Shown here piece by piece: positions 12,103 to 23,577 of a DNA stretch of 64,000 bases. The DNA is from Voacanga thouarsii (lineage: Eukaryota; Streptophyta; Magnoliopsida; Gentianales; Apocynaceae), in contig JANUWF010001699.1 of the NCBI GenBank assembly GCA_026120185.1, positions 474,001 to 538,000 of the forward strand, in the 5' to 3' direction. The notes below the pieces were generated by a model. That model made no database searches. It saw only the letters and a program-made list of their open reading frames with translations, and was not told the DNA's origin. Position 1 is the stretch's first letter; each line of letters opens with the position of its first letter. Both the position numbers and the translations under genes were made by a program.

Positions 12103-13393
12103 TGAAAAACCTTAAAGGGGGGGTGAATAAAGTTTTTGGCAAGCAAAAATAATTTTTCTGATTTATCTAAAAAGCTGAATAATGATGATCACAAAGATGC
12201 TTGGACTGACTTTATAGAAGCATAGAAAGTTATCCAAGCACTCGTAGATGTATATCCAAATTTAAACAAAGAAAGAGCACTAAAGACAGTAAATGAACAA
12301 CTAAATAAAATGAGACAAGAGATGTATAGTGGTTCGATCAACAATGATCTACGTCCACTACCTTAAGCCTACACTTAAGGATTTTCAACCCTATGTCATT
12401 AACCTCGCTTAATGAAACCTTATCACATACAAGAGAGGATCACCACACTAGGTTTTCCAAAACTTCTCAGTCACGCAAACGCATTAAGGATCACCCCACT
12501 AGGTTTTACTCCACAACCTTGATACAAACACAAAATAAGGATCACCCCAATGGGTTTTACCACACAACCTTGAACATAAACCAACACAAGGCTCACCCCA
12601 ATGGGTTTTACACCACAACCTTACACTACAACAGAGATTTGAATATCAATAGAACAATAAAGAGCTCACTTATTTTAGCAGATGTTCACTCGGATACAAA
12701 GCACAAATACTTTTACCGTTGATACAAAATAAACTCACTTTGAAGCTAGATAAAAGGAGAATTTTGAAAATATTGAGCAACAGTGTTTCTAAGATGAATG
12801 TTTTAAAAATCTTACTTCAAACCTTACTTTAAGGGCTATTTATAGAGCCAAAAAGTGGAGTGCCAACAGTCATAAAAAAACAGCTATAAATTTTTTGTTT
12901 AAACTCATCCGTGTTTTGGACTCGAGTTTTGGACGATGATGCATCCAAAAGATAAGTCCAAACTGGCATTAACTAGACAAAAACTTTTTAACACAGTTTA
13001 CAGGATTTTGGATGAACCTTTTAGATTCAAACTGTTCCATCCAAAATTTTGAGATTTTCAAAAACTTTGAAAACATCTCCTTTGAAGCTTCAAGGTAAAG
13101 TCAAATAAATCAAAAGATAAGAAGACATAGAAATTAATAGATATACCTTAATAACACTTCCTAATCTAACATTCTTCATAAAGAACTTCCTTAATATGTA
13201 ACTCCACATACTTTAATCTTCTCTTTTGATCTTCTATTCTTGATTTCAATGATGAAGGAGTTGCCAAATAATCTTATCTGAAGACTTTTGAAGAATAAAG
13301 GTCAAACATGTCCTATCACAATAGATTAACAAGTTAGTCCATATCAATATTTGTCATAAGTCAAAACATATAAGAAAGCCCTTAGGGCTAACA
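12103..13393 (+). mobile_element. Solo LTR, unclassified, 1.29 kb
   Basis: Starts TGAAAAACCTTAAAGGGGGG and ends AGGGCTAACA. Flanked by AAAAT (12098-12102) and AAAAC (13394-13398), a 5 bp duplication with one change. Copia A1 sequence resumes after it exactly where it stopped (match to A2 from 35911). The orientation follows the TG...CA ends only. The early part carries a 51 bp tandem array. The superfamily cannot be told without an internal domain. Confidence 0.75.
12437..12640 (+). repeat. Four tandem copies of a 51 bp unit
   Basis: Units start at 12437, 12488, 12539 and 12590, spaced exactly 51 bases, each with GGATCACCCCA..GGGTTTTAC or a close variant followed by a more variable half. The period is 17 codons, so a reading frame of 109 residues (12393-12722) stays open with a repeating DHPNGFY-type motif. 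I regard the frame as a by-product of the period, since it lies in an LTR. Confidence 0.88.
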
Positions 13394-13398
13394 AAAAC

Positions 13399-14580
13399 AT
13401 CTATATAATCCAGCCAAAGGCTTGTAAAAGGCTAAGAGTATATGGTCTGCAAACTTACTAAATCTATTTATAGATTTAAACAAGCATCACATGCATGAAA
13501 CATACATTTTAATGAGATTGTAAAATCTTTTGATTTCATACAAAACGTAAATGAATCATGCGTATATAGGAAGTCAGACAAGAACAATATGTTCTTTATG
13601 GCACTTTATAGATGATATTCTACTCATTGAGAATGATATAGAGACATTGTCATCTATAAAGATTTGGCTATCAAGTCAATTTATCATGAAAGATATAGAA
13701 GAAGCTAGCTATATTCTTGATATAAAGAGTCTTAGAAATATAAAGTAAGAATGTTAGGCTTATCCCAATCTGTTTATATTAACAAGATATTAGCTAAGTT
13801 TAGTATGGATCAGTATAAAGTGCAATTATACCCTTTAGGCACGGATTGACCTTATCTTCCAAGTAGTATCCTAAGACAAGAAAGAAAAGAAATGAATGAG
13901 TAGGATTCCCTATGCTTTGGCAGTGGGAAGCCTTATATATGCCATGCTTTGTATAAGTTCAAATATCTGCTTTACCATAATCATGGTTAGTAGATATCAG
14001 TCAAACTCACGGGAGAAATATTAGCAAGTTGTGAAACATATACTCAAATATTTGAAGGGAACAAATGATTATATGCTTATTTATAGAGCTAATGACTTAA
14101 TTCTTAGTGGTTATGCTGACTCGGATTTCTAGACGGATAAAGATGAAAAAATCCACCAATGGATATATTTTCACTTTGTTTAGAGGGACTAATTCATAGA
14201 GGAGTGTTAAGCAATTTTGCATTGTTGATCCACTATGGGAGCTGAGTATGTGGCAGCTTTAGAAGCTTCTAAGAAAGCATTTTGATTTCAGAAGTTTCTA
14301 ACAAAACTTAGAGTCGTGCCACAAATAGACAAGCCTATTATCATATGTTGTAACAATTTTAAAGATGTGTCACAATGCAAGGAACTATAGGAAAGGCAAG
14401 TACATTGAGAGAAAGTATCACCTGATTTGGAAGTTTATCCAGAAACGGAAGATAGTGGTTGATAAGATTTCCTCCTCATCTAGCGGATCCATTTACCAAG
14501 CCTTTGACAGAGAAAGTGTTTTGAAGACATTTGAACATCATAGGGGTAGTTATATATAGACTTTCATAATCTATTTAGTG
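13399..14580 (+). pseudogene. Copia A1 RT C-terminal part and RNase H remnant
   Basis: Contains FIDDILLIENDIETLSSIKI near 13607-13660, the counterpart of the RT YVDD box with YV changed to FI. RNase H pieces follow (ADSD near 14117, GAEYVAALEASKK near 14236-14275) and the C-terminal IERKYHL-like stretch near 14405. Several stops and small indels relative to A2. It ends next to the polypurine tract of the 3' LTR. Confidence 0.85.
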
Positions 14581-14592
14581 CAAGTGGGAGAT
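14580..14592 (+). promoter_or_regulatory. Polypurine tract of copia A1
   Basis: GCAAGTGGGAGAT lies immediately before the 3' LTR, identical to the tract before the A2 3' LTR (37122-37134). It primes plus-strand synthesis in LTR elements. Confidence 0.8.
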
Positions 14593-16371
14593 TATTAAAA
14601 TGTATGCCTGAAATAGACTATGTATTTCTGTATTTTGAAAAGTAATAGAAATATTTTATTCATTAATAATTGTTTATTTGCATATATTTGCACATTAAGG
14701 TCTAAATATATTCGTAAGTGTTCTACTGATTAGGTCGTGCCTTTACAGTAAGATGTAGATCATGAGCTATTAACATACAGGCAAAAATGTTCTTAATCGA
14801 ATGATAAAGCTGGGCACTTCGTTAAAGTTTTTATCATTACACTATGATTTCTAAATGGGAAATAGTTTATCTTTAATCAGTAAGTAATCCTTTCATGCCA
14901 ATAGTGTAAGCGTATTTGAAATATGTATAATTGGATCACACGATAGTAATCTTTATAAAAGTACTATAATAAATAAATTTGGTTTATAGCTGCTACTATG
15001 TGGACGAGTAACTTAAAATTTGAGTATAAGTTAGTAGTCTCATAAGGTTGGACTTATATACTTTGATATATGATGGGTGAGGTCTTAACGTAAGATCAGT
15101 ACCTTATACGTTGGGTGTATGACTCTAATTAATTAAGACGGGCTTATACAATAATATTTCTATGCTTTAATATGAAGATATCACTCCTTTATCATTATCT
15201 AAGATAATCTAAATAATCTAAGACCCTAGGAACGTAGCTAAGTATGTATGCTTTTGGGTAACTCTCTGAGATAAGTAAATACATACTGGAAGTCATGAAT
15301 TATTGGATTAGATAACAAATGATAATAGATGTTATTGAGAAATATGCTGTTACAGTTTTCATATCACAATGGTGGGTATTATGTAGAGGAATATTTTCTT
15401 CCTTACATCTACAAGTCGAAGACGCTACACTTGTAATATTATTTTTAGAGTTAATATTTTCATATAGTAATAAATATAATATTTAAAATAATAAAATATA
15501 GCTATTTATTAGCAGAGATATTTTAATCATTTTAGTAGTCAAGAATAATATATCTTTTGGTACCCAGAGTAACTCAAGTAACCTTAGTAAATTTATTTAC
15601 TATGTGGGTTTGTTGGGTAAAATTAATATTAGAAGAATTATTTTAGGAGTCCAATAATTATTTATTTGGACTAGAATAATATATTGGATCAATTTAATTA
15701 ATATAGTTTATTAATTAATTATCTTGGATAATTTTATATTGAGTCCAAATAGATCAATTAATTAATAAAAGAGTTATTTAATCAGTCTTCGGTTGATTAA
15801 GGAAAAACCCTAGCCATCAGGGTTGTTGAGATGATAAGGGATTTTTAGAAATCTTGGCTGCCACATTAAAGTTAAAAAAAAGGGGAAAAAAATGAAAGAA
15901 AGGAAAAAAGCTGAGGCAGTGAAGAATTAAACGGAAGCTACTGCTTTGTTTTGCTAAGGTATGCATGCATTTGTATGATTCACGTAGGAAAACATTAAGA
16001 ACAAAAACATCTTCTCTTCTTGAAGCCACCGTTGTTATTTATTCTTCCTTTTTTATTTTATTCCTTAAACTAGCTCTTCCTTGTTCTTCCATTATTGATC
16101 AACTAGTTCTACTTTCACCGGTAGACAGTTCGTAGGAGGTTCGAGAATATTCTAAAAAATTGAAAGTTGGTGATTTTGGTGTGCGTGTTTGATGCGAAAG
16201 AGTCGACGCTTAGCTAGAATTCCTACGGAACAAGTGATCGTGACAAATTAAAGTATTTCGTCAAACTAATTATGTAGTTGTTCAACCTAAACACCCTAAA
16301 AGTAAGTTCTCCTAGACTATGGCATGAAAAGATTTTTAAATTGTATATTTTTGTTGCATATTTTATTTTCA
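14593..16371 (+). mobile_element. 3' LTR of copia A1
   Basis: Begins TATTAAAATGTATGCC where A2 has TGTTGGATTGTATGCC, so the terminal TG has decayed. It follows the A2 LTR pattern (leader-like text, AT-rich middle, pyrimidine-rich part near 16000-16130) but with many differences. The right end is placed at the last CA before unrelated DNA, which is approximate. AAAAGTAAGTTCTCC near 16298-16312 resembles a splice donor at the same place as in the A2 and B LTRs. Confidence 0.75.
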
Positions 16372-17547
16372 TGGTCACAAAATCAATTAAAGAGCAAGAA
16401 AAAGAAAAAAGTCATGCAATGAAATGAAATTCTCCAAAATTATCCAAATGCAAAATACTAATTTAGTCAATTGAATATCCAAATTAGCATTGAAAGAGTT
16501 ACCCTCAAATAAAACTCGCTCTCTCAAGTTATGAGTTCCCTATCTTTAGTCTAAATTAAGGGTATATCTACTCCCAAATTAGATCTAAAGAACATTAGGC
16601 TCAAGCAATCCCAATTCCATATCTAAAAAGTAAAAAACCCATATCTCTAGGCAACATCTCACTCCATCAATCACCATGTTCTTTTTTCCTAAATTCTTTA
16701 TCAAGTTTATCAAAGTAAAACAAATTTAGTAGATCAACTAATTTGGTACCCAATTTCTAACCCCATCTCTCGAAATCATTAGAACAGGATAAACTCAAAT
16801 ATATCAATATACACAATAAAACCAAGAAATTGATTACTGAAATAGGCTTCAATTAAACCAAAAGGAAACCAATACAAAGTATAATAAGGGTCCATCCCTT
16901 TAATTACAATTCAAATCAATGTAACCCAACATTTACAAAATAAGATTACAAAAAGAAATGGAGAAAACTCATGGACAAGTGTATTCCCTTCTTTCTTGTA
17001 ACCTCTTGGAAAATGATATTTTCCTCCTCTAAGATGATCTTAACCGTTCTTTAGTGGCCTCTCTTGGTGCTCTTGAGGGTTCTCACAGTGTTACTCTTTT
17101 GGTATTCTTGCCATAAGGGTTTATAATGGAGGTATTTAAGTTTTCTTCTTAAAATCCTAAAAATTGTAAAATAGGGAATGTTTTGTGATATTGAATTGTG
17201 CCCGTTGGCTTATCTGGCACCACTTTAGCTATTTTTTTTAGATTCTAAAAGATGAGCAGTGCCGATTAAGTTGTCCAAGTATCACCGCTAACCCTCTAAA
17301 GTTTAATCTTTTGAAAAGTCTGAAACTAATTGACGTTGGTCATCTTAGCTTGGGCAACGCCACTTACTTCCTCTTTTTCAGCTTATTTTGTATTTTTCAC
17401 CTTATTTCTTCACCAAATCTTCATTCCAAGTATTCTACATAAAACAAGGTGAAAATAGAGAAAGGAGCAGTCATCTATCCAAGAATTCTCCACAATAATA
17501 ACAAAAATGACATGAAAATATGCATATTTTAAGCACTTATCAATACT
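16372..17547. other. AT-rich non-coding DNA, probable gypsy remnant
   Basis: No gene seen. The style (pyrimidine-rich messages on the minus strand, reference to a short GC-rich patch near 17200-17360) resembles non-coding parts of Tat/Athila gypsy elements, as does 21160-22740. No terminal repeats or target duplication were identified. Confidence 0.35.
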
Positions 17548-18360
17548 CTTGTTAGAGAGTTCTATTCCAATCTCAAATTGACAATCATAAACACTAAAGG
17601 CCCCTTTTATCATTCAGTTTTTGTCAGCAGTGTTATCATTTCATTCAATCCAGAAGATATATCTATTGTTTATGGTGTTCCCTACTACAAAGACATAGAA
17701 GGTCTTGGAGAAAAAGTTGAGTTGCAATTGGTTTATCAAACCCTAATAGGCGGCATAGTGACTGCTTGGCTAAATAAGGGTTATTTGATGTTTTCTACAC
17801 TTACTAGGCGTTATTTTTCTTTATATAAACTATCTTGTTTTAATTGGCTGCCAACAAATAATGTTTCTATTATGTTGAAAAATAGGATGGTCTTGCTATA
17901 CAAGATAGGGAAGGGCTTAAAATTCAATCTTAGTGATTTAATTTTTTAGCATTTAGTATGCCATGCACTACTCATAGTACCACAATGCTTTCCTATCCAT
18001 GTTTCCTTATATTGTATTTGAGCACCTTCCCTAGTTACCAACCAGTGAAATCAAACAAGATCATTCAGGATATCAAATTCTTCAAGCCACTACAGTAGAA
18101 GCCACTTGCTAGTTCAACAGTGCAAGTGTCTACTTCTAGCAGCATATCTTTGCATTCAAAAGCAGGAAATAGTTATTCTTTTAGTCTGCCTAAGCTTAAG
18201 GAAGTGCCCATTATAGCTGCTGATCTTTCTTTATAGCTCACTACCCTAATTGCTATGGTTGGCACTCTACAAACTGAAGTTAACACCATTTATGCCAATC
18301 AACAACAGATTCAATATGACTTAGTTACTCTTTATAATGTGGTTACCCAGTCCCAGTAAA
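17548..18360 (+). pseudogene. Remnant of a plant-transposon-type ORF (REFYSNL domain)
   Basis: The frame starts LVREFYSNLKLTII at 17548 and stays open to 17949. It carries FNPEDISIVYGVP, a middle part, then LSCFNWLPTNNVS and MVLLYKIGKGLKFNLSDLIF. This order (REFYANL, F...I...GLP, NWLPT..., LLY.I..G) is that of the domain often annotated as putative plant transposon protein in LTR and other plant elements. After a stop, 18240-18360 encodes a short possible coiled-coil stretch (TLQTEVNTIYANQQQIQYDL). The function of the domain is not known to me. Recognition is from memory, so moderate confidence. Confidence 0.5.
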
Positions 18361-19560
18361 GGCTTTGGCCCTTCTTTACTACCAAAAAAATGGAGTGCCT
18401 TAGGGGATTCGGAGTGCTCATCTACTCCTGCTTATTTTTTTGTGATTTCTAATTGATATTCTGGTTGTTAGGGGGAGCTACTTAATAGTTGTTATTTCTC
18501 TTTTGACAAATAATAATGGCTTTGGATTAGATGGATTGGATTATACCATTCTTTGGCTAGAACAATTTGCTAAACACTTTGCCTTTTTGGGTTGTAATAG
18601 TAATTAGGACTGCTCTATTGACATTGTTCCTGTTATTATTTATAAATGCTCATTTTTGTTATCTTCGAGGCAAATATGTTACAATCTTTTGTTGTTAGAC
18701 AAGCTTATTAGTTTTACATCAAACAATGCCAAATAGGGATATTATTATATTGGTTGTCAAGGTTGGGTTTGACAAGCTTCTTCGACAAGTATCCTTGACA
18801 TACTGAAATTGATTTTAGAAGATGTTATCTTTGGTAATGCTTTACGTAGTATTAACTTAGTTGGTTTAGAAAAAGGATCTTATAAATTCTACGAATCTAG
18901 CATGAATATTTGGGAAGATCTAATGAAGATTTTATGTGCAAAGATGATCAATCTAAGTAGCATTGGAATTGAAAACACTTAGGAAAGTTGAGAAGAAATC
19001 TATTATGCAAATTCCTAATTCAACAAATAAACTACCACTCGATTTAAAAGAAAAAAAGCTGACCAAACTATTACAAAAATGTATTGAAAAACTAATCAAA
19101 AAAAGAAAAGAGTATTCTCTGGAGTGTTAGTCAAGTAATAAAATAAGGAATTCATATTTATATTATGAATATGTTCAAAGCATGTATCATTGATTCAATG
19201 TTTTGTTATTCATTGTGAGAGTGTACTTTGAATATTCAAGTTGATTACTACAACAATTATATCTCTTAAAGGAACTTGAATCAAAATGTTTTCAAATTAA
19301 ATACCTTTCTAATGGGAAATTTTTCTTAAAATCAAATGAAGTACCATTGTGTTGAAGCAACAAAGGTTGAAGGGAGTTTAATCTAGTTAGTTGGGTCCAA
19401 AAAGGTCTTGTGGAAGTTTGACAAAAGTATACTAGTATGGTGTTCTATTAAAGTCCACTAGAGATCATTTAGTGATTAAAATACGTGTATTCTTTGTAAC
19501 TTTTATTAAAGTTTAGTGGATGTTTTTACTAGCCTAGGACCCACAGATGTAGGCTTATTA
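18361..19560. other. AT-rich region without recognised gene
   Basis: No open frame with recognisable domains on either strand. It lies between the REFYSNL-type remnant and a gypsy LTR-like region, so it is most likely decayed retroelement sequence. Confidence 0.4.
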
Positions 19561-22500
19561 ATAGCCGAATTAAGTTAACATTTTGTTGTGTCAGTTGAAC
19601 GTTATTTTTGTCTATTGATAATTGCTCAATATATGCATATTTTACATATCATTTTTGCTTCAAAGTCTTTAGAATTCATTATAAATTGCTGCTTAATCCC
19701 TCATTTTCTCCTTGTTTTAATGTAGGCAAAAAAGAATTGAATTTAGAAGTGAAATGAATGAGAAAGAAAAGTGAAAAAGAGTTTGCAAAGCTTGCACAGT
19801 GGCATTGCAATTGCTATACACGGCCCCGTGCATTACCTGAGCTTCAGAAGTTAAAGTTTCGGGAATATATAGTGCTAGGCCTATCACTTTGCACGGCGCC
19901 ATGCATGTTCAGATATAAAAAATATCAAAAGTCCTAAGAGCCGATGGTGCCGTGCAGGTCACATTTGACACGGTCGTGTAGAATTCTAGTACATAAGGAA
20001 ATCAAGTCTAACGACATCTTTTTGAGCTAAAACTAGCACATAGAAGCTTGCACGATGACGTGCACGCCATTCACCACGGCTCTATACAACATCATAGATA
20101 ACCTTCTATTTTGTAGAATTTTAGGGATTTAAGGGAGAAACCAATAAATACTCCTTCTCACTGTCATTTGAAAAAGATACACACGGAATTCATTAGAGAA
20201 AACCCTTTGAAAAATCCAAGAAGAGAAGATCAAGAGAGGATTGAAGAGGATTAGGAACATCCGAAGAAGTGTTCAAAGTAAAAGAGAAAATACTTATCTA
20301 TGGGTTTCTTTTATTATCTATTTTGTAATTTGGATTCGGTGATGAATATTTTGTCTAAATCTATTTGTAATTAAAGAGTTGTACCCTAATTTTATTTGTA
20401 TTGAATTATTACTGGATTTTATTAAATTTTGTTTGAGTATTCTATTACTTGAGCTTGATTGATTAGATTGATTATTTGGATTTTTCACTTATGATTTACT
20501 TTGAAAAAAGGGATTATGAGATGGGTATCACTTACATTGATTCAATAGATATGTTTTTCCTTGATGAACTTAAGAAAAAATTTGGAAAAAAAGAACTTTG
20601 TGAAAGAATGGGTTGTTGGGTCATCTAGAGATAGAGACTTTGCATCCTTTTAGCACTAGAATTGTGGGTTTTTTTATTGTAATGCTTCTTAAGTTTAATT
20701 TGTATGGTAGAGATACTCATGGATTGGGCTCAAGGATAGGGAACTCATTACTTGAGAAATAGTGAGTTTTGTAATTAAGGATACCCACTTGTCAATGCTT
20801 GAATTGAATTTAGTTGATTGGGTGATGTTTAATACTTGATAATTATTAAGAGAATTCGCTTCAATTGCATGACTAATTTCTTTTTCTTATTTTTTTCCTA
20901 CTCTTGTGATCTTTTTGAACCTACCTTATGATTGGGTTGGTTTATTTTTATTGTGTTTCTTGATAGTTAGTTAGAATTAATAATTATTTATAATTTTATT
21001 TCTCTATTTTGGTTGATTGGACAATAAAACAAAAGTGGTAATAGGGGTAATTGACCCAACTTTTAGAGATTCTTTGATACTTACCAATGCTACATTATGC
21101 TAGACAATAGGTATACTTGTCTATTTGTGTGTGTTTTGTGATTAAATTGATATTTTAAATTGAAACTTAGATGAGCGTTGAATCTATTTCATACAATTTG
21201 ATGTGTATGAATTTGGGTATAAAAATTATATAAAAATAAGTACATTCCCAATCCAGTTTAAATTAAAATGTTAACTCCAAATTACGCATATGAGTAAGAA
21301 TACTCATCATTAAGCATAGCATAGGGTTTAAAACGAGTATCGATCCTCAAGGAACAAGTATGTCGTAATCACTTTTCTTTCATTGTTTAACTGACTCAAT
21401 AAAGTGAAAAAGAATAAAAATAAAAATAAAATAAAATAAAAGAATATATACATGTCAATGATGGAGAATTATGTAACTTAAACCATTATTTTAACAAACA
21501 TAACCTTAAAGTACTCAATCATTATCATAACTAATTATTCTCTTGACATCATGAAGGATTAAGATAGATTAATTTCTTTTCCAATCCATGAAATCACTAT
21601 CTTCTAGACAAATTAGCATCACATATTCTGTCTCAACTAATTTACCCAAAAGATGCATTAAACACAATCCTTGATTAAATCTCCATATCCTGACAAACTT
21701 AAAACATGAAATTAATCAATGAATCCATATCCTGGCAAACATCAATTAACCTTTAATTATCCAGTTCTTAGCAATTAACCACTTTTCTAAGAAAGTTAAT
21801 AGACAATAAATATAAAATTAATGAATTGATACTACCATCAATCCCTTTTCCAAGCAAGTTAATAGAAATAAACAACAAATTAATCTCGTAATCAGCATAA
21901 GTAATTAAATACCAAGAATAACAATCAATTAATCAAAAGATTAAAGTAACTTTAAAAATCATGAATATCTAAAACAATATCAAATTACAATAAAACAATT
22001 AATATATTATTGTTCAAGAAAAGAAAACAAAGTTAAAAGAAAGCACTCATAGACAAGCCTCCTTCTTCTTCCTTCGTAAACTCTCTTGTACAACCCTCCT
22101 TGATTTGATAAATTCCTCCTTGATTTTGAATGATTTTCTATTTTACTCTTCGAATTCCCCCTTTTAACTTGTGTTTTCCACCTATTTATAGGCTTTAGAA
22201 GTGCCTAAATTCGTCCATCTAGGGTTTTTGGCCGAATAAAAGTAGGAAAATACCAAAACTCTAAAAATTGTCAAAAATACGCATGAAGATCGAGGCACCA
22301 CCTCTGTACCAGTGCACAGCTAGCGGCACCTGTCCTACCTAGGGCTGACAGGTGGCGTCGGTTGTGTTCTGTCTCTCTATCAGTTCGTCAATTTTTCGCA
22401 ATTTTCGTGCCAAGTCTTTCAAATTGTAGTCCGTGCCGCCTCTGGGCTCCCAATTGGCGTCGGTTATGTTCTGTTCAGCTCCTGTTTCGTCGATTTTTCA

Positions 22501-22802
22501 TCGCCTTGAAGTGCATACTAGTAGCACGTGGCCGTTGCCGCCTTTCCTGTCCTGGCCAGCGTCGCCTCTAGTCTATTTAGTAATGATTTTACCTTATTTT
22601 ACCCCTAAAATCTGAAAGAATGCACAAAATACCTTTTCAAGGATAAAATCTCAAATATACAAGAATATGATCAGTTATTATACAAAATGTATCACAAAAT
22701 AGCCTCAAATAACTAAGAAATATATGACTAATTTAGACCCTATCACAAGTGCACAAAGGTACAAAAAACAAAAGCACACTACACGAGCATACCACAACAA
22801 GT
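19561..22802 (+). mobile_element. Tat/Athila-type gypsy LTR-like region, probably interrupted
   Basis: Contains a stretch rich in CACGG/CCGTG motifs (19800-20090), a possible core promoter (CAATAAATACTCC near 20144), and a long T-rich leader, a layout I associate with Tat/Athila gypsy LTRs. It ends CATACCACAACA just before a tRNA-Asp-type primer site. The part 21160-22740 looks like a separate inserted piece in the opposite sense, with its own GC-rich patch near 22280-22570 including a partial duplication of GGCGTCGGTT. Borders are approximate and no target duplications were confirmed. Confidence 0.45.
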
Positions 22803-22805
22803 TTT

Positions 22806-22826
22806 TGGCATCGTTGTTCGAAATTG
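22806..22826 (+). promoter_or_regulatory. Primer binding site, tRNA-Asp type, degraded
   Basis: TTTGGCATCGTTGTTCG resembles the TGGCGCCGTTGCCGGGG site that Athila/Tat elements use (complement of the tRNA-Asp 3' end), with several transitions. It directly follows a CA terminus at 22802, as expected at the LTR-internal boundary. Confidence 0.55.
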
Positions 22827-23099
22827 GAAGTTAATATCTTAAATAACTTGAGTTTTTTGATTTAATCGTTATTTTAGTTTGTTGATATCCTTTACTTTTA
22901 CTTTTCTTACGAATTTGATAAGTTTTGTTCTTTATCTAGGGTACTTTGATTTTATAGATTTTTGTTTTTCCTATTTAATTTTGTTAAATTCTTGTGAATA
23001 TTTATCATACTCATTTTTGCTTTGTTTTTTATATAATTGTTTAGTTTATACTTATTATTAGTTCTTGGAGATATTTGAGTTATGTTGGGGATATTGATC

Positions 23100-23577
23100 T
23101 GATTTTGGTCTAATTAGGCCATCTATACTTTGAGGAATACCATTTTGAGGAAAAGAGATTCAAATGTCTTTAGAATCTCACCAAGAAGATTAAGTGCATC
23201 ATTTTGAAGAATATGAGAAGCATACAATGGAGCCATCCGTCGAAGATTTGTTTGTGGACTTTACTATTACAACAAATGCACATTTCCAAACAATGGACGA
23301 ATTGCTCAAGACATAAGAAACTTTGCTGGCCAAATTGGAATATCAACTTGGACATTTGACAAAACCATTCGAGATGGACATGAACATAATTAGAGGGAAC
23401 AAGCCAAGGCAAATGCACTTTGTAGTGGGAAGCAATTAGAGGCGGTAGAAAAATCTAAATAGGCAGAAAATTAGTCCATGCAGCGGAAAATGGACCCTAT
23501 AGGCAACCCACAGCACTGGGTAAGTGACCGAGTCGGTGCCATGCATTAGTTAGAAGGTAAAAAAGCTACTAAACAAC
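23100..23577 (+). pseudogene. Gypsy (Tat/Athila-type) gag remnant
   Basis: Short blocks such as NAHFQTMDELLKT, LLAKLEYQLGHLTKPFEMDM and a KPRQMHFVVGSN-like stretch parallel the Gag C-terminal part of Athila-type elements (a QIGQLAK / ALTLRSGKE-like pattern). Stops are frequent. The reading continues after the inverted family D LTR at 25327, which shows this gag was split by that insertion. Confidence 0.6.

Larger units (their letters stand above)
1..16371 (+). mobile_element. Copia family A element, copy A1, decayed and multiply interrupted
   Basis: A Ty1/copia retrotransposon whose left part lies outside the window. Segments 1-1979, 8142-8353, 11707-12102 and 13394-14592 align in order with the better-preserved copy A2 (33400-37134), and 14593-16371 is its 3' LTR. 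The gaps are filled by precise later insertions with target duplications, so the order gag, protease, integrase, RT, RNase H, LTR is restored when they are ignored. Every coding segment has many stops and frameshifts. It is far more diverged from A2 than the two A2 LTRs are from each other, so it is an old copy. Confidence 0.9.

Noticed and set aside
12437..12640. CRISPR-like array
   Set aside because: Repeats are contiguous without unique spacers, and the genome is a plant nucleus.
12393..12722. 109-codon repetitive frame
   Set aside because: Produced by 51 bp tandem repeats within an LTR; no family match.
22362..22615. Two overlapping short frames in a GC-richer patch
   Set aside because: Patch is part of a gypsy-like non-coding region with an internal duplication; no homology recognised.
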